This document shows positions 46,929-57,116 of a stretch of 64,000 nucleotides of DNA, piece after piece. Position 1 is the first letter of the stretch, and each line of letters begins with the position of its first letter. The notes under the pieces are model-generated. The model did not search any database. It was not told the DNA's origin and was given only the letters and a program-made list of their open reading frames with translations. Where the stretch lies: positions 11,423,077-11,487,076 of the forward strand of contig JAJEKV010000039.1 of assembly GCA_021234155.1 (NCBI GenBank), given 5' to 3'. A program made the translations under genes and the position numbers. This stretch comes from Isoetes taiwanensis. Taxonomy: Eukaryota; Streptophyta; Lycopodiopsida; Isoetales; Isoetaceae.

Positions 46929-49812
46929 TGACCTGGTAATCTGCAATGGACTGGCACAGTGGCCTTCCACCCGCAAGAGCACTTGTAGACAGGAAAACCT
47001 GGGGGGCGGATCTAGTGTGGTGGACTATGTGCTGGTGCCTGAGCAGGATATGCATGTCATCAAGCACTTTCAGGTGGGAACAGCTAATAGGGATGAAGAG
47101 ATTGACTCAGACCACTTACCACTTTACTTGAAGTTGGCTTGGCAGGTTGTGCAAACCCCCGGTGCAACAACTCCTCACATGCCTCAGCTGCGATTGGATT
47201 ATGAACATGCAGGGGCTTATGCCCAGATGCTTATAGATGACCTGGCAGAAATTTTGCAATATTCTACATTAGAGCAATAGATAGGCCGGCTGACTGAGGT
47301 GCTTAGGACTGCGGCAGAGCAGTGCTTTGGGATAAGCCCGCCCGCGACGGACCTCCAGGAACACAACCTTCCCACGTAATCAATGGTTTGATGCAGAGTG
47401 CAAGGAACACAAATGCTGGCCCTGCCAAGTCACGACCACTCGCCACGCCCACACATGCGGACAAGATTACAGCATCTTCCTTAAAGCTAAGAAAGCCGGG
47501 TACATTGCAGCAAGCATCAAAGGGAAATGTTTTACCCCGAACGTCACCTCGGGACCTTCCGCGAAGGGTTCTTAGAAAGCCGCGACAGCCCACGGGGAAT
47601 ATCACCCCGAAAGCGATTGGAGGCAATACTTGCAACAGCCTATATGACCCTCGGGATGCACATGCAAAGATTACCCTTGCAAGAAGGCCGATCTTTGGAA
47701 ATCACAGATTCGGACGTGGAACAAGGTTTACAGCGTCTTGTCAATGGGAAAGCCCGGACACGGATGGTATCTTTGGCAGAATTGCTTAAGTGGGGCGGGC
47801 CATCCATAATACCAGTTCCGATTGCCTTGTTCAACAAGGCATTACAGAAGGCTTCCTACCGCAGTGGACCAATAGCGAGTTGTTCCCATCTATAAGGCGG
47901 GTGACCCACACTCGCTTACCACCACCGAACAATCATGGTCAGTTCGGTGTTTGCAAAACCGCTGGCGGGATTCTCGAACAGCCAAGCTTGATCGGGCCGG
48001 GCAGAGGCGGCCAGAGGTGCGGGCCCTCACCCGCACACGCACTCAACCATTGACCACATCTTCATGTTTTTAACTCGATTGAAGATAGTAGGAACCGCCA
48101 TCGGGATCTATATTGTTGCTTTGTGGATTTTTTTCAAGGCGTTTGACATCGCCTCGGGAAAAACTATGGGCAAGACCGCAACAGCCGGGGTTCCTGTAGA
48201 TTTGCGAGAATGCAAAGGTCCATTTTGCGTGCTATATGAAAGATGCTCGGTCGGTTGCAGTTGCACAAGCCAACCATTTGATAGTAGTATCGGGGTTCGC
48301 CGGGGATGCCCTCTCCCCAACATTGTTTGGGCTTTTACATTGATCAATTGGAGAGCTGGCTTGCTGATAATGGAGGCGATGGAGCTCACCTTCTCTATCA
48401 GATCATCAGTTAATATATGCTGATGATGTGGACCTCCTAGCTTATACACCAGCAGACATGCAACGACATCTCGATGCCCTGGACACATTCTGCCAGGCGA
48501 CTGATATGCGCGTCAACCTGGCCAAGACTAAGGTGGTTTTCATATCATCTTCACGTCATCCGAGGGTCCCCTCCTTCAGTTACCGAGGCCAGAAGGTGGA
48601 AGTTGCATCCACATACAAATATTTGGGAGTGGAGTTTCCTTCTACCATGCACTGGGACACATCCATATGGCTACGAGTTTGCGAGTGACGGCAGGCTGGA
48701 AGGCACTATATGCAATGCAAAACAATAGTCATAGAGCGGAGTTGTATTGGGCCCATCAGTCACACCTATTCAAGGTATTAGTGGAGCCTGTCCTTTTATA
48801 CGGGGTGGAAGTATGGGGCCCAGTAGTATCACTTGCTACTTGGAATGACTTGGAGCAGGTCCAGAAAGCCTTCTTAGTACGAGCACTAGGGGTGAATTCC
48901 ACAGTCCCATATCAAATTCTACTGCAGGAGACAGGATTCTTGCCTCTTCAGAGGGCGGCCCTTGATCGCCACATTGTCTATTTTCAGAAGATGGTCGATA
49001 TGGACGATGCTCGTCTCCCTAAACTAGCTCATATCATGGCAATGGGGCCGCAGCGCCTCAAGGCCTGCTGGAGGGAAAAGAGAGCTCAATGGTTGGCTAG
49101 ATGGAATGTGCAGGAGCACAGGTGCATACATGTGCAAACAGAGGCAGATCGCCATAGCTTGAGGCAATATCTTGACGCGTGCTTCCTCAGCAAGCTTTGG
49201 GATGCCAATGCCCTTGAACATGTCAAGACAGCACACTACCAGCGCCACATAAATCCCACATTGGAACGAGGCTCGCAATGCTACCTGCGTACCCACTTGC
49301 CCATGAAAAGGCGCAGACTCATTGCCTCCATTCGCACAGGGGCACATCATCTTCGAATTGAGACAGGCAGATGGATTGGTGAGCCACGCCAGGACAGGCT
49401 CTGTCAATGCTGCCAAATGGGAGTCATTGAGGATGAATCTCATACCCTTCAAAGTTGCCCAGCATATGATCAAATTCGGATGCGCTATGCTGAGTTGGTC
49501 AGGCCTGGCCAGCCGTTACATGTGACATTGAACACAGCATCTGTACGGGTGCTGGGATCATACCTTTAGGAGGTTATGGACATGCGAGATCAGCTATGTC
49601 CTCGGGCACACATTTGACATGTATATATACATTGATGTATACTTGTACAGTTTGACAGCATTCTTATTACTGCCACGGTTTTTCCCTCGAAAACCCTTCG
49701 GGGCGGGGGTTTTTTAACCCGGACAGTAATAAGTTTGCTGCGCTCCTTATGGGTCCCATAGGTCGATTGGCCTCAGTGGACGATAAAAAATCATTCTCAT
49801 TCTCATTCTCAT
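46929..49812 (+). mobile_element. 5'-truncated microsatellite-tailed LINE, (ATTCTC)n tail
   Basis: Begins inside the endonuclease domain (FDLVICNGL) and runs through RT to the 3' UTR, hairpin AGGTC-GATT-GGCCT (49760-49773), AGTGGACGATAAAAAATC and ATTCTC units (49791-49812). It is inserted in the Penelope-like element. It is less GC-rich than the copy at 31-36 kb. Confidence 0.85.
46935..49569 (+). pseudogene. LINE ORF2 (endonuclease end, RT, C-terminal domain), frameshifted
   Basis: 47017-47280: VVDYVLVPEQDMHV and IDSDHLPLYLKL with the endonuclease SDHLPL motif. 47.3-48.4 kb: damaged RT with SIGVRRGCPLPNIVWA-like motif B and a YADDVDLLAY motif C (about 48418-48445). 48428-48688: DALDTFCQATDMRVNLAK and YKYLGVEFPS. 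48667-49569: a clean 300-codon C-terminal frame, LYGVEVWGPVVSLATWNDLE to GEPRQDRLCQCCQMGVIEDE and SHTLQSCP (CxxC...H...C zinc-like), ending TASVRVLGSYL. Upstream frameshifts make it non-functional, though the C-terminal frame is well kept. It serves as the reference for the broken copies in this window. Confidence 0.85.
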
Positions 49813-49980
49813 ATATGTATATCAATTCTAATCCTGATATGGCAGCAAAGGATATATGTGAGCTGATCCATAACTTTGTAAGCAATGGATTTGATAAAAA
49901 TGGGCTTCAGAGGAAGGTCATCTAGTACATACGAACCAGCAGCTTTCCGGGTCTGAAATGTGACCAGCAAGTACTGCTAC
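49813..49980 (+). pseudogene. Right-hand remnant of the Penelope-like element
   Basis: Directly after the LINE tail an open stretch NPDMAAKDICELIHNFVSNG continues to a stop near 49924, in keeping with the RT-thumb end of the element interrupted at 46928. Confidence 0.5.
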
Positions 49981-50084
49981 AAGAGATCAAAGCAAGTGTA
50001 TAAGAGGTATGTCCTCTCATGCACGCATAATTTATTTATTTTCTTAAAATGGCTATCTAAGTAAAAATAGGTTGAGGCAAGACC

Positions 50085-50350
50085 CATGATTTTGAAATAT
50101 AAAATACGAATTCACCTAAAATTTTGGAATATGAAATACGAGAACTCGAACCTCTATACGGTTCGCCTAAGATTTAGAATATGAAATATGAGGACTCAAA
50201 CCTCTACCAAAATAATTCAATATCCTAATATGGATGCTTTGACCAATACAACCAACGAGCTAACGTGATTATTTTTCCTATTAAATCTACATTTTTTTTA
50301 TAACAACCCATTCATTTGTTTTAGGGGTATGGTCTATGGTGGTCATTTAC
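50085..50350 (-). mobile_element. SINE-like repeat, second copy (minus strand)
   Basis: Reverse complement of the family at 14040-14370, sharing CCATAGACCATACCCCTAAA, ATAATCACGTTAGCTC and GAGGTTCGAGTTCTC. The box B region is duplicated. Older and more diverged. Confidence 0.6.
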
Positions 50351-51259
50351 ATATCCATATTAAATCCTGAAACCCCCTGTTATTGTGCTACATATTGGTA
50401 AGCAATAATAGAAAACTAATCAATGCATCTTAGAGAAGCTAGATATCTTGTCTGATGCAATCAAGCAGCTTCGAGTTGTGCAATAAAGGCCATAAAGTTT
50501 TGCAACTCTAAGGGCCCTTAACAAAAACATAAGCAAACAAAGAGATGCATTGCCTCAAGGGATCAAACAAAATGTACTTCCAAATATAGGCTTCACAATG
50601 AACCCTTTCAATAACTATATTATATAAAACCTTTGAGTTTGACAGAAAATGTAACTTTAGAGTCAACAATAGAGTCATTGTTAGCATCGAGCATAAAGGC
50701 AGAATTCGAGATCAACCTTAGAATTAGATATAGAGTCAAATTAAAAGTTAGCGTTAGCGTCAGCATTAGAGTCATACATAACTTCAGAAGTAACATCGGA
50801 ATTAACAAAATTAGCAACAGAGAACTAGTTGATGAATATATGTCGCCATTAACTGCAAAATGCCATTTTTACCTCTAAAATCACCAAAAATAACCTCTGG
50901 CTCTATGGCTGATGCTAATACCCCTTTTGTCTTGTAGTGAATTATCATGGTCGAGGAAAGCAAATAGATATGCTCAGTAAATGGGGTAGGTCCAGTTAAA
51001 GCTCTGATCCAATCCCAAAAGGGGTTCAACTATGGACATACGAACACATGGTTGGAAGTCTCCACATACCCACATCCCAATGGGCACAAACCTGTCACCT
51101 GTCCATTGTATTGAGCAACATAAGCATTGTCTTCAAACTCTGGTTCAAAAGTAACCACCTAAATAGAATGAGTTCCTTCTCACACCGAAGTTTGCAACCC
51201 TTCTTAATTATAACGACAGACCGACTCTGAAGACAATTCCACACGTGGGTAACCTTTAA
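50351..51259. other. AT-rich intergenic DNA
   Basis: No gene recognised. The 50633-50878 frame derives from a run of TTAGAGTCA-like repeated words. Confidence 0.4.
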
Positions 51260-52890
51260 TGTGACGTTCCAGGGAAATATATGCCATAAATACGTATATT
51301 TCCAGGTCCATCACTATACAAGTCTACTTTCGTAGCCTTGTATACCTTAGGAAGTGGCATGGGTGCATATCTAAGTTAAGCATATAACTTAGATAACCTT
51401 AGGATAAGGCCCATTTTCCACATGGCCTTATCCTATTGGGCAACTGCCACATGGCCTTGACCCAATGGCACCATGTGGCATCCCATGTGGACCCTAACCT
51501 ATATTAACCTAAACCTTAACCCTAGGCCTCTTTCCTGGCCCTACCTGGGAACCTTCTCCGCACTCGAAACTCCGTTTCGAGCATCGTTTGCTGTGGCATA
51601 GCCTAGTGCAGCAGCCCCCAGAGTGCGTCAACGATCTTGGAGTGAGCGCTACTTCGACCACTTTGGGGATTATGGAGATGCCAGGAAGGAGGGAGCGCTT
51701 CGGGAGCAGGTATTTGGAGCAGTGTTCTTAGTAGTTCGTCTGGAGGTTAGCACTCCAGTTGAGTTAATATTTCGTATCTAGAGTAGAGCCATCCTAGAAC
51801 CCTTATTCAACATCTTGAACCCTAATCAAGGAACCCTAACTGTAAGTTAGATATGTATGATTAGGTTAGATGTTATTCTGATGATTATCATGATATGAAG
51901 TTGTGTGATGATGGTTGATCATGTTTGCTCCTCTTGTATTGGGAAGGGGGGTAGAGACTTAGTAGCCTTACGTAGTGATGCTCCTAGTTTAGACCCTTTA
52001 GTTCCTATTGTTATGCGGCCTGTGCATAGGAACCCACCGGGCTACGGGGGCTATGATGTGACTCAGCACTACATAACGGGGCTAGAGGAGATACGGAGGG
52101 AGGGTCCCTGCTGAGCATGGCTACTGGGGACCCGATAGCGGGCTAGGCTTATGGCCGGTCACTTCGTATGGGCCGGGCATGGGTCCGACACCTCTTGGGG
52201 CAATGGTGTTGCCTCGCCTCTCAAAAGGTGCAGGTGACGGCCTGGCTCTTGTTTTGGGGGGTAAACTGGGACGAATTGTGTGTCTCCACAATTCTCTAGC
52301 CGCCCGTGGAACCTCTAGACCCCGGGAAGGGGAGATGCAACCCTTCCTGCCTCAACGGACCGGGGAGATGCAACCCGGAGTAGTCTCGATGGGTGATGCC
52401 ATGAGATTGCATATCCGGAAGGCTAGAGTCATGCCAGAGCCCAATTTAGCCCATCTGCAAAGTATGCACAGGAGGGGCGGATGGAGTGGTCTAGCCATTG
52501 TCTCAAGCCAGCCTCGCCATTGTTATGACTCGGTCTGCTCTATCTTGAAGCCTAGCCGTCAGTCTACCTCCCCATGAGTCTGAACCTTGGGTAGGAGCTC
52601 TCATGTTTTATGGCATATGTTTATCTATGTTGTAGCTACGGATATGTGGATGTGCTACCCTTCGAGGTAGTATGATGTATTGCTATTGCTAGTTCTGACG
52701 TTGTTTATGCTTCCGATGTGATAGGAGCCCATAGGGGAAGGGCGCGCAAGACACCTTCGTGTCCCCTTCCCACACTAGGGATACCCTGGAGTGCGGGATA
52801 GACGAAGGGCCCGTGCGGTCGGAGGACCGGATGGGGGATTTCCTACGAAGTGTACGGCTAGGCACCGTATATTTTGTAGGGAGCGTCACA
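51260..52890 (+). mobile_element. Long terminal repeat (5' LTR) of a retrotransposon
   Basis: Starts TGTGACGTTCC and ends AGCGTCACA, so the termini are TG...CA with a 7-bp inverted TGTGACG/CGTCACA. It is followed two bases later by a canonical primer-binding site. About 1631 bp, long for an LTR, with promoter/transcript-like GC-rich stretches at 51900-52600. No matching 3' LTR lies in the window, so the element is truncated or rearranged and no target duplication can be tested. Superfamily unknown because no pol gene is present. Confidence 0.75.
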
Positions 52891-52891
52891 A

Positions 52892-52903
52892 TGGTATCAG
52901 AGC
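52892..52903 (+). promoter_or_regulatory. Primer-binding site complementary to initiator tRNA-Met
   Basis: TGGTATCAGAGC, the usual plant LTR-retrotransposon PBS, lies two bases after the LTR end. Confidence 0.85.
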
Positions 52904-53456
52904 AATGTTCTTAGTTGACCAAGTACTAGCACTGACCATATCCCTAGTAAGTAGTCTAACAGGCCTAATAGAGTGTGGAATGAAAAATTCCACCATGGAA
53001 CCTCGAAAATAGGGGAAAATTTTTCTCCTAGGTAGTGGGTCCGTAAAAATAGGCTAAGTTGTTAGATGGGGAAAAAAGAATGAGTCAAATTAATATTCTA
53101 GTAAAACTGGAGTGAAAATTATGCATTAGCATCAGATTTCACACAGAATGGATCGAAGAATCATCCCGATCCGACACCCGGGTGAAAAATGGCGCAAATT
53201 CATAATTGACACTTCAAACCATTAGGAAAATTCGAATTTCATAGTATAATACAGCATCAGCCATATATTAATAAGTATGTATAGTGGGGTAATTAATAAG
53301 GGGAGCTAATTAATAGGGCTATTAATGGTAGGAGGATATTCCCTAGAGCATCTTCCTTTTTAAATATCTTCTTGCCACCCCATTTCTCCCTAACCTTGCC
53401 TAAACCTCCTTCCTTGATAACCAGCTTAATTTAATCAGTTTGCAGGACCGTAAGAT

Positions 53457-54458
53457 ATGGCGCGCACCAAATGCACAGCTAGAAAGTTTAGCCCCAGGCG
53501 CACACCCTCCATGGCAGCAGCAAAAGCGGGTCCTGGTAAGAAGATCCCTGAGCACCTCAAGCCCGGGAGGGAGGAGTCGTCGTCGAGTTCGACCGACGAC
53601 ACCTACCACGCCTCCCAGGAGGAAGCCCAGAGCAGCTCCTCTGTGGAGACACAGCGGACAGACGAGACCGTCCACTTCAGTCGGCCGTCTGACCAGGAGG
53701 AGAAGCGGCAGGAGCAACAGGAGGAACAACAGCAGCAACACCAATAGGAGGAGGAGGTTGGCATGTCGAGCAAGAAGAAGGGCAAGGATAAGGTAGCAGA
53801 ATGGCCCGAGGAGAGAGCCCAGAGGAAGAAGAGGGAGAGGGAGAAGGAGGCGAGACAGAGAGAGAAGCGGTCCAAGAGGGACCAGGACCGCTCAAGGGGG
53901 ACGGTCCATATTCAAGAATCTTGTCGGGACCCTACCGACGAGGAGGAGGAAGAAGAGGAGAGTGAAGGAGCCAGACAAACGGAAGAAGAGCCCGAAAAAG
54001 ACGTCGGGCGAAAAAGACGTCCACCATACCCTAGGCCCAAGCCACCTAAGGTTGTAAAGAAGCAGAAGGTGGGCGAGCGGGAGTTCACGCTCAAGCAAGA
54101 CCGTGAGTTCCAGCGTCGAAAGAAGGTATACCAGGAGTACCTCTGTAGGTGGAAGAGGTACAATGATTGGTATTGTAAGCAAAACGTACAGAGGTACGTT
54201 AAAGGCGGGCGGCCGAAGAACCAGCCCAAGCCGCCGCCACCACGACTGGAGCCGCCAAAGAAGGTCCATCATGGACCTAATTCAAGGCACGCCCGTGTCT
54301 TTAGGGAGATTAGGCACTTCCAATAGTGCACTAATCTCCTTATCAGGAAGGCGCCGTTCGAGGGGCTCCTCCGGGAGATCATGCAGGAGTTCCGGACCCC
54401 CTTGATGGTCTGAGCCCTGCAGGAGGCAACACAATATAAGAAGCTTTTGTTTGTATAA
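53457..54458 (+). pseudogene. Histone H3/CENH3-like protein with a long charged linker, in gag position of an LTR element
   Basis: One frame of 334 codons with two internal TAGs (53745, 54324) and an internal TGA (54411). Residues 1-10 are MARTKCTARK, against MARTKQTARK in histone H3. Residues about 30-265 form a Ser/Glu/Gln- then Lys/Arg/Glu/Pro-rich linker with EEEEEEE and basic blocks. Residues about 268-333 read FREIRHFQ, stop, TNLLIRKAPFEGLLREIMQE, FRT, then stop, ALQEA. These match the alphaN, alpha1, loop 1 and alpha2 segments of H3 (REIRRYQ, LLIRKLPF..LVREI.Q.F.T, ALQEA). IRHFQ and TNLLI are closer to centromeric CENH3. The rest of alpha2 and alpha3 are missing. It begins 567 nt after the LTR, where gag is expected. 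Capture versus chance adjacency is unresolved. Confidence 0.75.
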
Positions 54459-54632
54459 TCCCATCCCAAATCTATTAAAGTATATTTTTTTCTGTAAATT
54501 AATTCCTCGTTTGATATAAAAGTGCTTTTGTATAAATTAAATTGCAGCAGAATCCTTTGTATCATAATTAGAAAACTCCTAATTGATTAATTAGCATAAA
54601 ATTCTGGCATAGAAATAAAAAATTGGCTCGAA

Positions 54633-54905
54633 ATCGACCCACCCGGGTCACTCCGCGCCAAACGCCTCTGCGTTCGCGACGCAGACCCCTTTCGCGAGAA
54701 GTGACTCGATCTCTCGATTTGGGGGCAAATTTGATCTATTTTTGTGCCAAAAGATGTTACAATGCTTAGAAATTACCTAGAAACCTAGCTTAGCACTTAA
54801 TTCTTGCCAAAAATAGAAAAAAATTGGGCCACCCGGGTCACTTCATGCCAAACGCCTCTGCGTTCGCGACGCAGGCCCCTTTCGCGCGAAGTGACCCGAG
54901 TCACT
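54633..54905. repeat. Two copies of a GC-rich ~80-bp repeat with an inner palindrome
   Basis: CCACCCGGGTCACT, GCCAAACGCCTCTGCGTTCG, CGACGCAG and CCCCTTTCGCG recur at 54638-54715 and 54830-54905. CTGCGTTCGCGACGCAG forms a short hairpin. A similar ACACCCGGGTGA word lies at about 53165 upstream of the H3-like ORF, suggesting these belong to the same element. Confidence 0.75.
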
Positions 54906-54998
54906 TGAAATTGCACTTTTGGATGTCCAATTAGCATGATATGAGTTCCTAGTTAGTTTAGAATCGGTCCGAATAGGCAAATTAGCATCTTACAATAG

Positions 54999-57116
54999 TC
55001 TATCGTGGGGTCCTGCTTGATGGAAGGGTGGTTGCAATCAAGCATCTGGATAGACATGGCAAGCAAAGAGATAGAGAGTTCAAAGTGGAGGTGTTTACCT
55101 TTCCCAATTACTCTTTTAGCCCTCAAACCTAGTTGCAGGGGCATTGAAATTAAAAAATTTGTCTATCAATATTTTGCAGGTTGATATGCTTAGCAAATTG
55201 CATTCTTTGTATCTGTTTGAGCTTATTAGGTACTGTGCGGATCAAAATCATAGGATTTTGGTGTATCAGTTTATGTGCAATGGCAACCTCCAAGAGCACC
55301 TCTGCATATGCACGTTAGGACATTTTACAACATAACTTCTTGTGTATTGCATGCGCGCAGGTGGCCATGAACGGTCTCATGTTCTTGAATGGGCAACAAG
55401 AATGAGAATAATACTAGATGCTGCTAGGGGACTTGTGTATCTGCATGAGTTAGTTAGCATAGGGTTGTAACTCTATGTACAATAGTGATATCCTTCCGCC
55501 ATCCACTAAGTGGTCCCTTCAGCTCCCACCTCCTAGTTGGAGACGTATGTGGACTTGGGCTTGGGATAAACTACTTCATCCTAAGGTGGTTGTGCTTCGG
55601 TGGTAGATTCTTCACAGATGCCCTCGTGTGAATGTGCTTGTCCACAGATTCGATCCTCATGCGTCAGCATTCTGTCCAGTGTGCAAGCAAAGGGACAAGA
55701 CTATTGAGCACTGTTTCTTTTTATGTGATCATCTCCAGCTTGTTTGCTTTCTCTTTTTCATGTGACATTGACAAGTCAGCAAGTGCTCCTGGCTATTTAT
55801 CCGGATACTTGGAATAAGTTGCAGAGCCAAGTATTTCATTTAGTATCAGGATGGTTGATGTGATCCATCTAGAAGCGTAGGAGATTGTGTGTCTTTCAGG
55901 GTTTGGATATTCCTCCTGCAGTTGTCCTTCAGGATGCACAAGCTAGAATTGTTAAGGCCTACCATTGTTCTTCGCTTGCTCCTGCCAAGGACAATTGATA
56001 TTTGAGTTCCATTTGAGTGTGTCGTCTTATAGATAGGCTGGTGGTTCTACTCAGTGGATCATGATTATTCTCTGAGATTTTATTCCCGCCTGTGCATTTG
56101 TATATCTGGCTTTTGGCTTGGAGTTTCAATAATATTTTCCGTCCATTAAAAAAAAAAAGTTACTCCTCCAATAATTCATCGCGACTTTAAGAGCAACAAT
56201 ATTCTTCTGGACCAGAACTTTAATGCCAAAGTTTTAGATTTTGGCTTGGCAAAGCTAGGATCTGAGAAAATTGGAGGCCATGTCTCATTTCGTGCTCTAG
56301 GCACACAAGGATATGTTGCACCAGAGAGAGTAAGTACTTTCTGCCAAGTGAGAGCTTCATACATGACATTATTAGAGAGAGTTTTTGAATTTTTTGTCAC
56401 TAAGCTAACTAATCACAGCTGCAAAGCCAATTTCTGTCTTTGTAAGTTTCAGCAAGTTGACATCAGAAAGGAAGAAATTTTTAATGTCCATGGCAAGAAT
56501 AAGTAGGCTTGCTAATTTACGTTCACATCGTTGCAGATATGCTCTGACAGGCCACTTTACAACAAAAGTAGATGTTTAAAGTTATGGCGCGGTCCTCTTG
56601 GAGCTTCTCATTGGCCGCCAGCCTGTGGACATGGAACGACCAGTAGGAGAAGGCATTCTTGTCACCTGGGTCTTTATCTCTCCTAACTCAATTTAGTTAG
56701 TTCGAGTTTGAAATGTTGACTTCTGTACTTTATAACACAGAAGCCAATATTTGGAATAAAGAATGTCATGGATGAGCAATGTAGTCTAGCCATTGTTTTC
56801 TTTGAATGCCCTGTGCCACAAACTAGAAGAGACTCACATTATTCTCATTACTGGCAGCCTCGCCTTACCGAGAGAAGCAAGCTACTAGAAATAATAGATC
56901 CCTCACTTAAGGGATAATTCGCGATGAAGGAATTAGTTCAGGTAAGATATAATATCTTTTATAACAAAGCCAATACTCATGCAATTTACTTAATCATCTA
57001 TGCTATTACAAGTAGCGGCAATAGCTGCCATGCGTGTTCAACCTGAAGCAGATTATCATCCCTTCATGACAAATGTTGTACAATCATTAGTTCCCATTGA
57101 GTTACAAACAGCCTGA
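54999..57116 (+). pseudogene. Receptor-like cytoplasmic kinase gene fragment, split by a LINE
   Basis: Spliced exons cover most of a Ser/Thr kinase domain. 54999-55090: [18 protein letters not shown], with the ATP-binding Lys. 55180-55313: LIRYCADQNHRILVYQFM. 55361-55456 joined across an insert to 56160-56329: [30 protein letters not shown] (catalytic HRD), LDFGLAKLG (DFG) and [10 protein letters not shown]. 56537-56669: YALTGHFTTKVDV, stop, SYGAVLLELLIGRQPVD. 56858-56941: LTERSKLLEIIDPSLKG, stop. 57012-57116: AAIAAMRVQPEADYHPFMTN. Stops, a GA-repeat slip at 56322-56330, a lost acceptor before 57012 and absence of the glycine loop mark a pseudogene. The type resembles plant RLCKs that relay receptor signals at the plasma membrane. 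Confidence 0.85.
55457..56158 (+). mobile_element. LINE 3' end (zf-RVT) inserted in the kinase gene
   Basis: The insert encodes a frameshifted LINE C-terminal domain: VVVLRWRILHRCPRVNVLVH, then FCPVCKQRDKTIEHCFFLC (CxxC...HxxxxC zf-RVT motif). It ends in a poly-A run at 56147-56158. Kinase coding is continuous across it, with AGTTA repeated at both edges as a possible short target duplication. Confidence 0.75.

Noticed and set aside
51905-52577. Frames of 69 and 132 codons within the LTR
   Set aside because: No motif, and they lie wholly inside the LTR between its termini; likely chance frames in a GC-rich transcript region.
53603-54272. Minus-strand frames opposite the H3-like ORF
   Set aside because: Antisense of Glu/Lys/Arg-rich codons gives Leu/Ser/Phe-rich frames with no motif.
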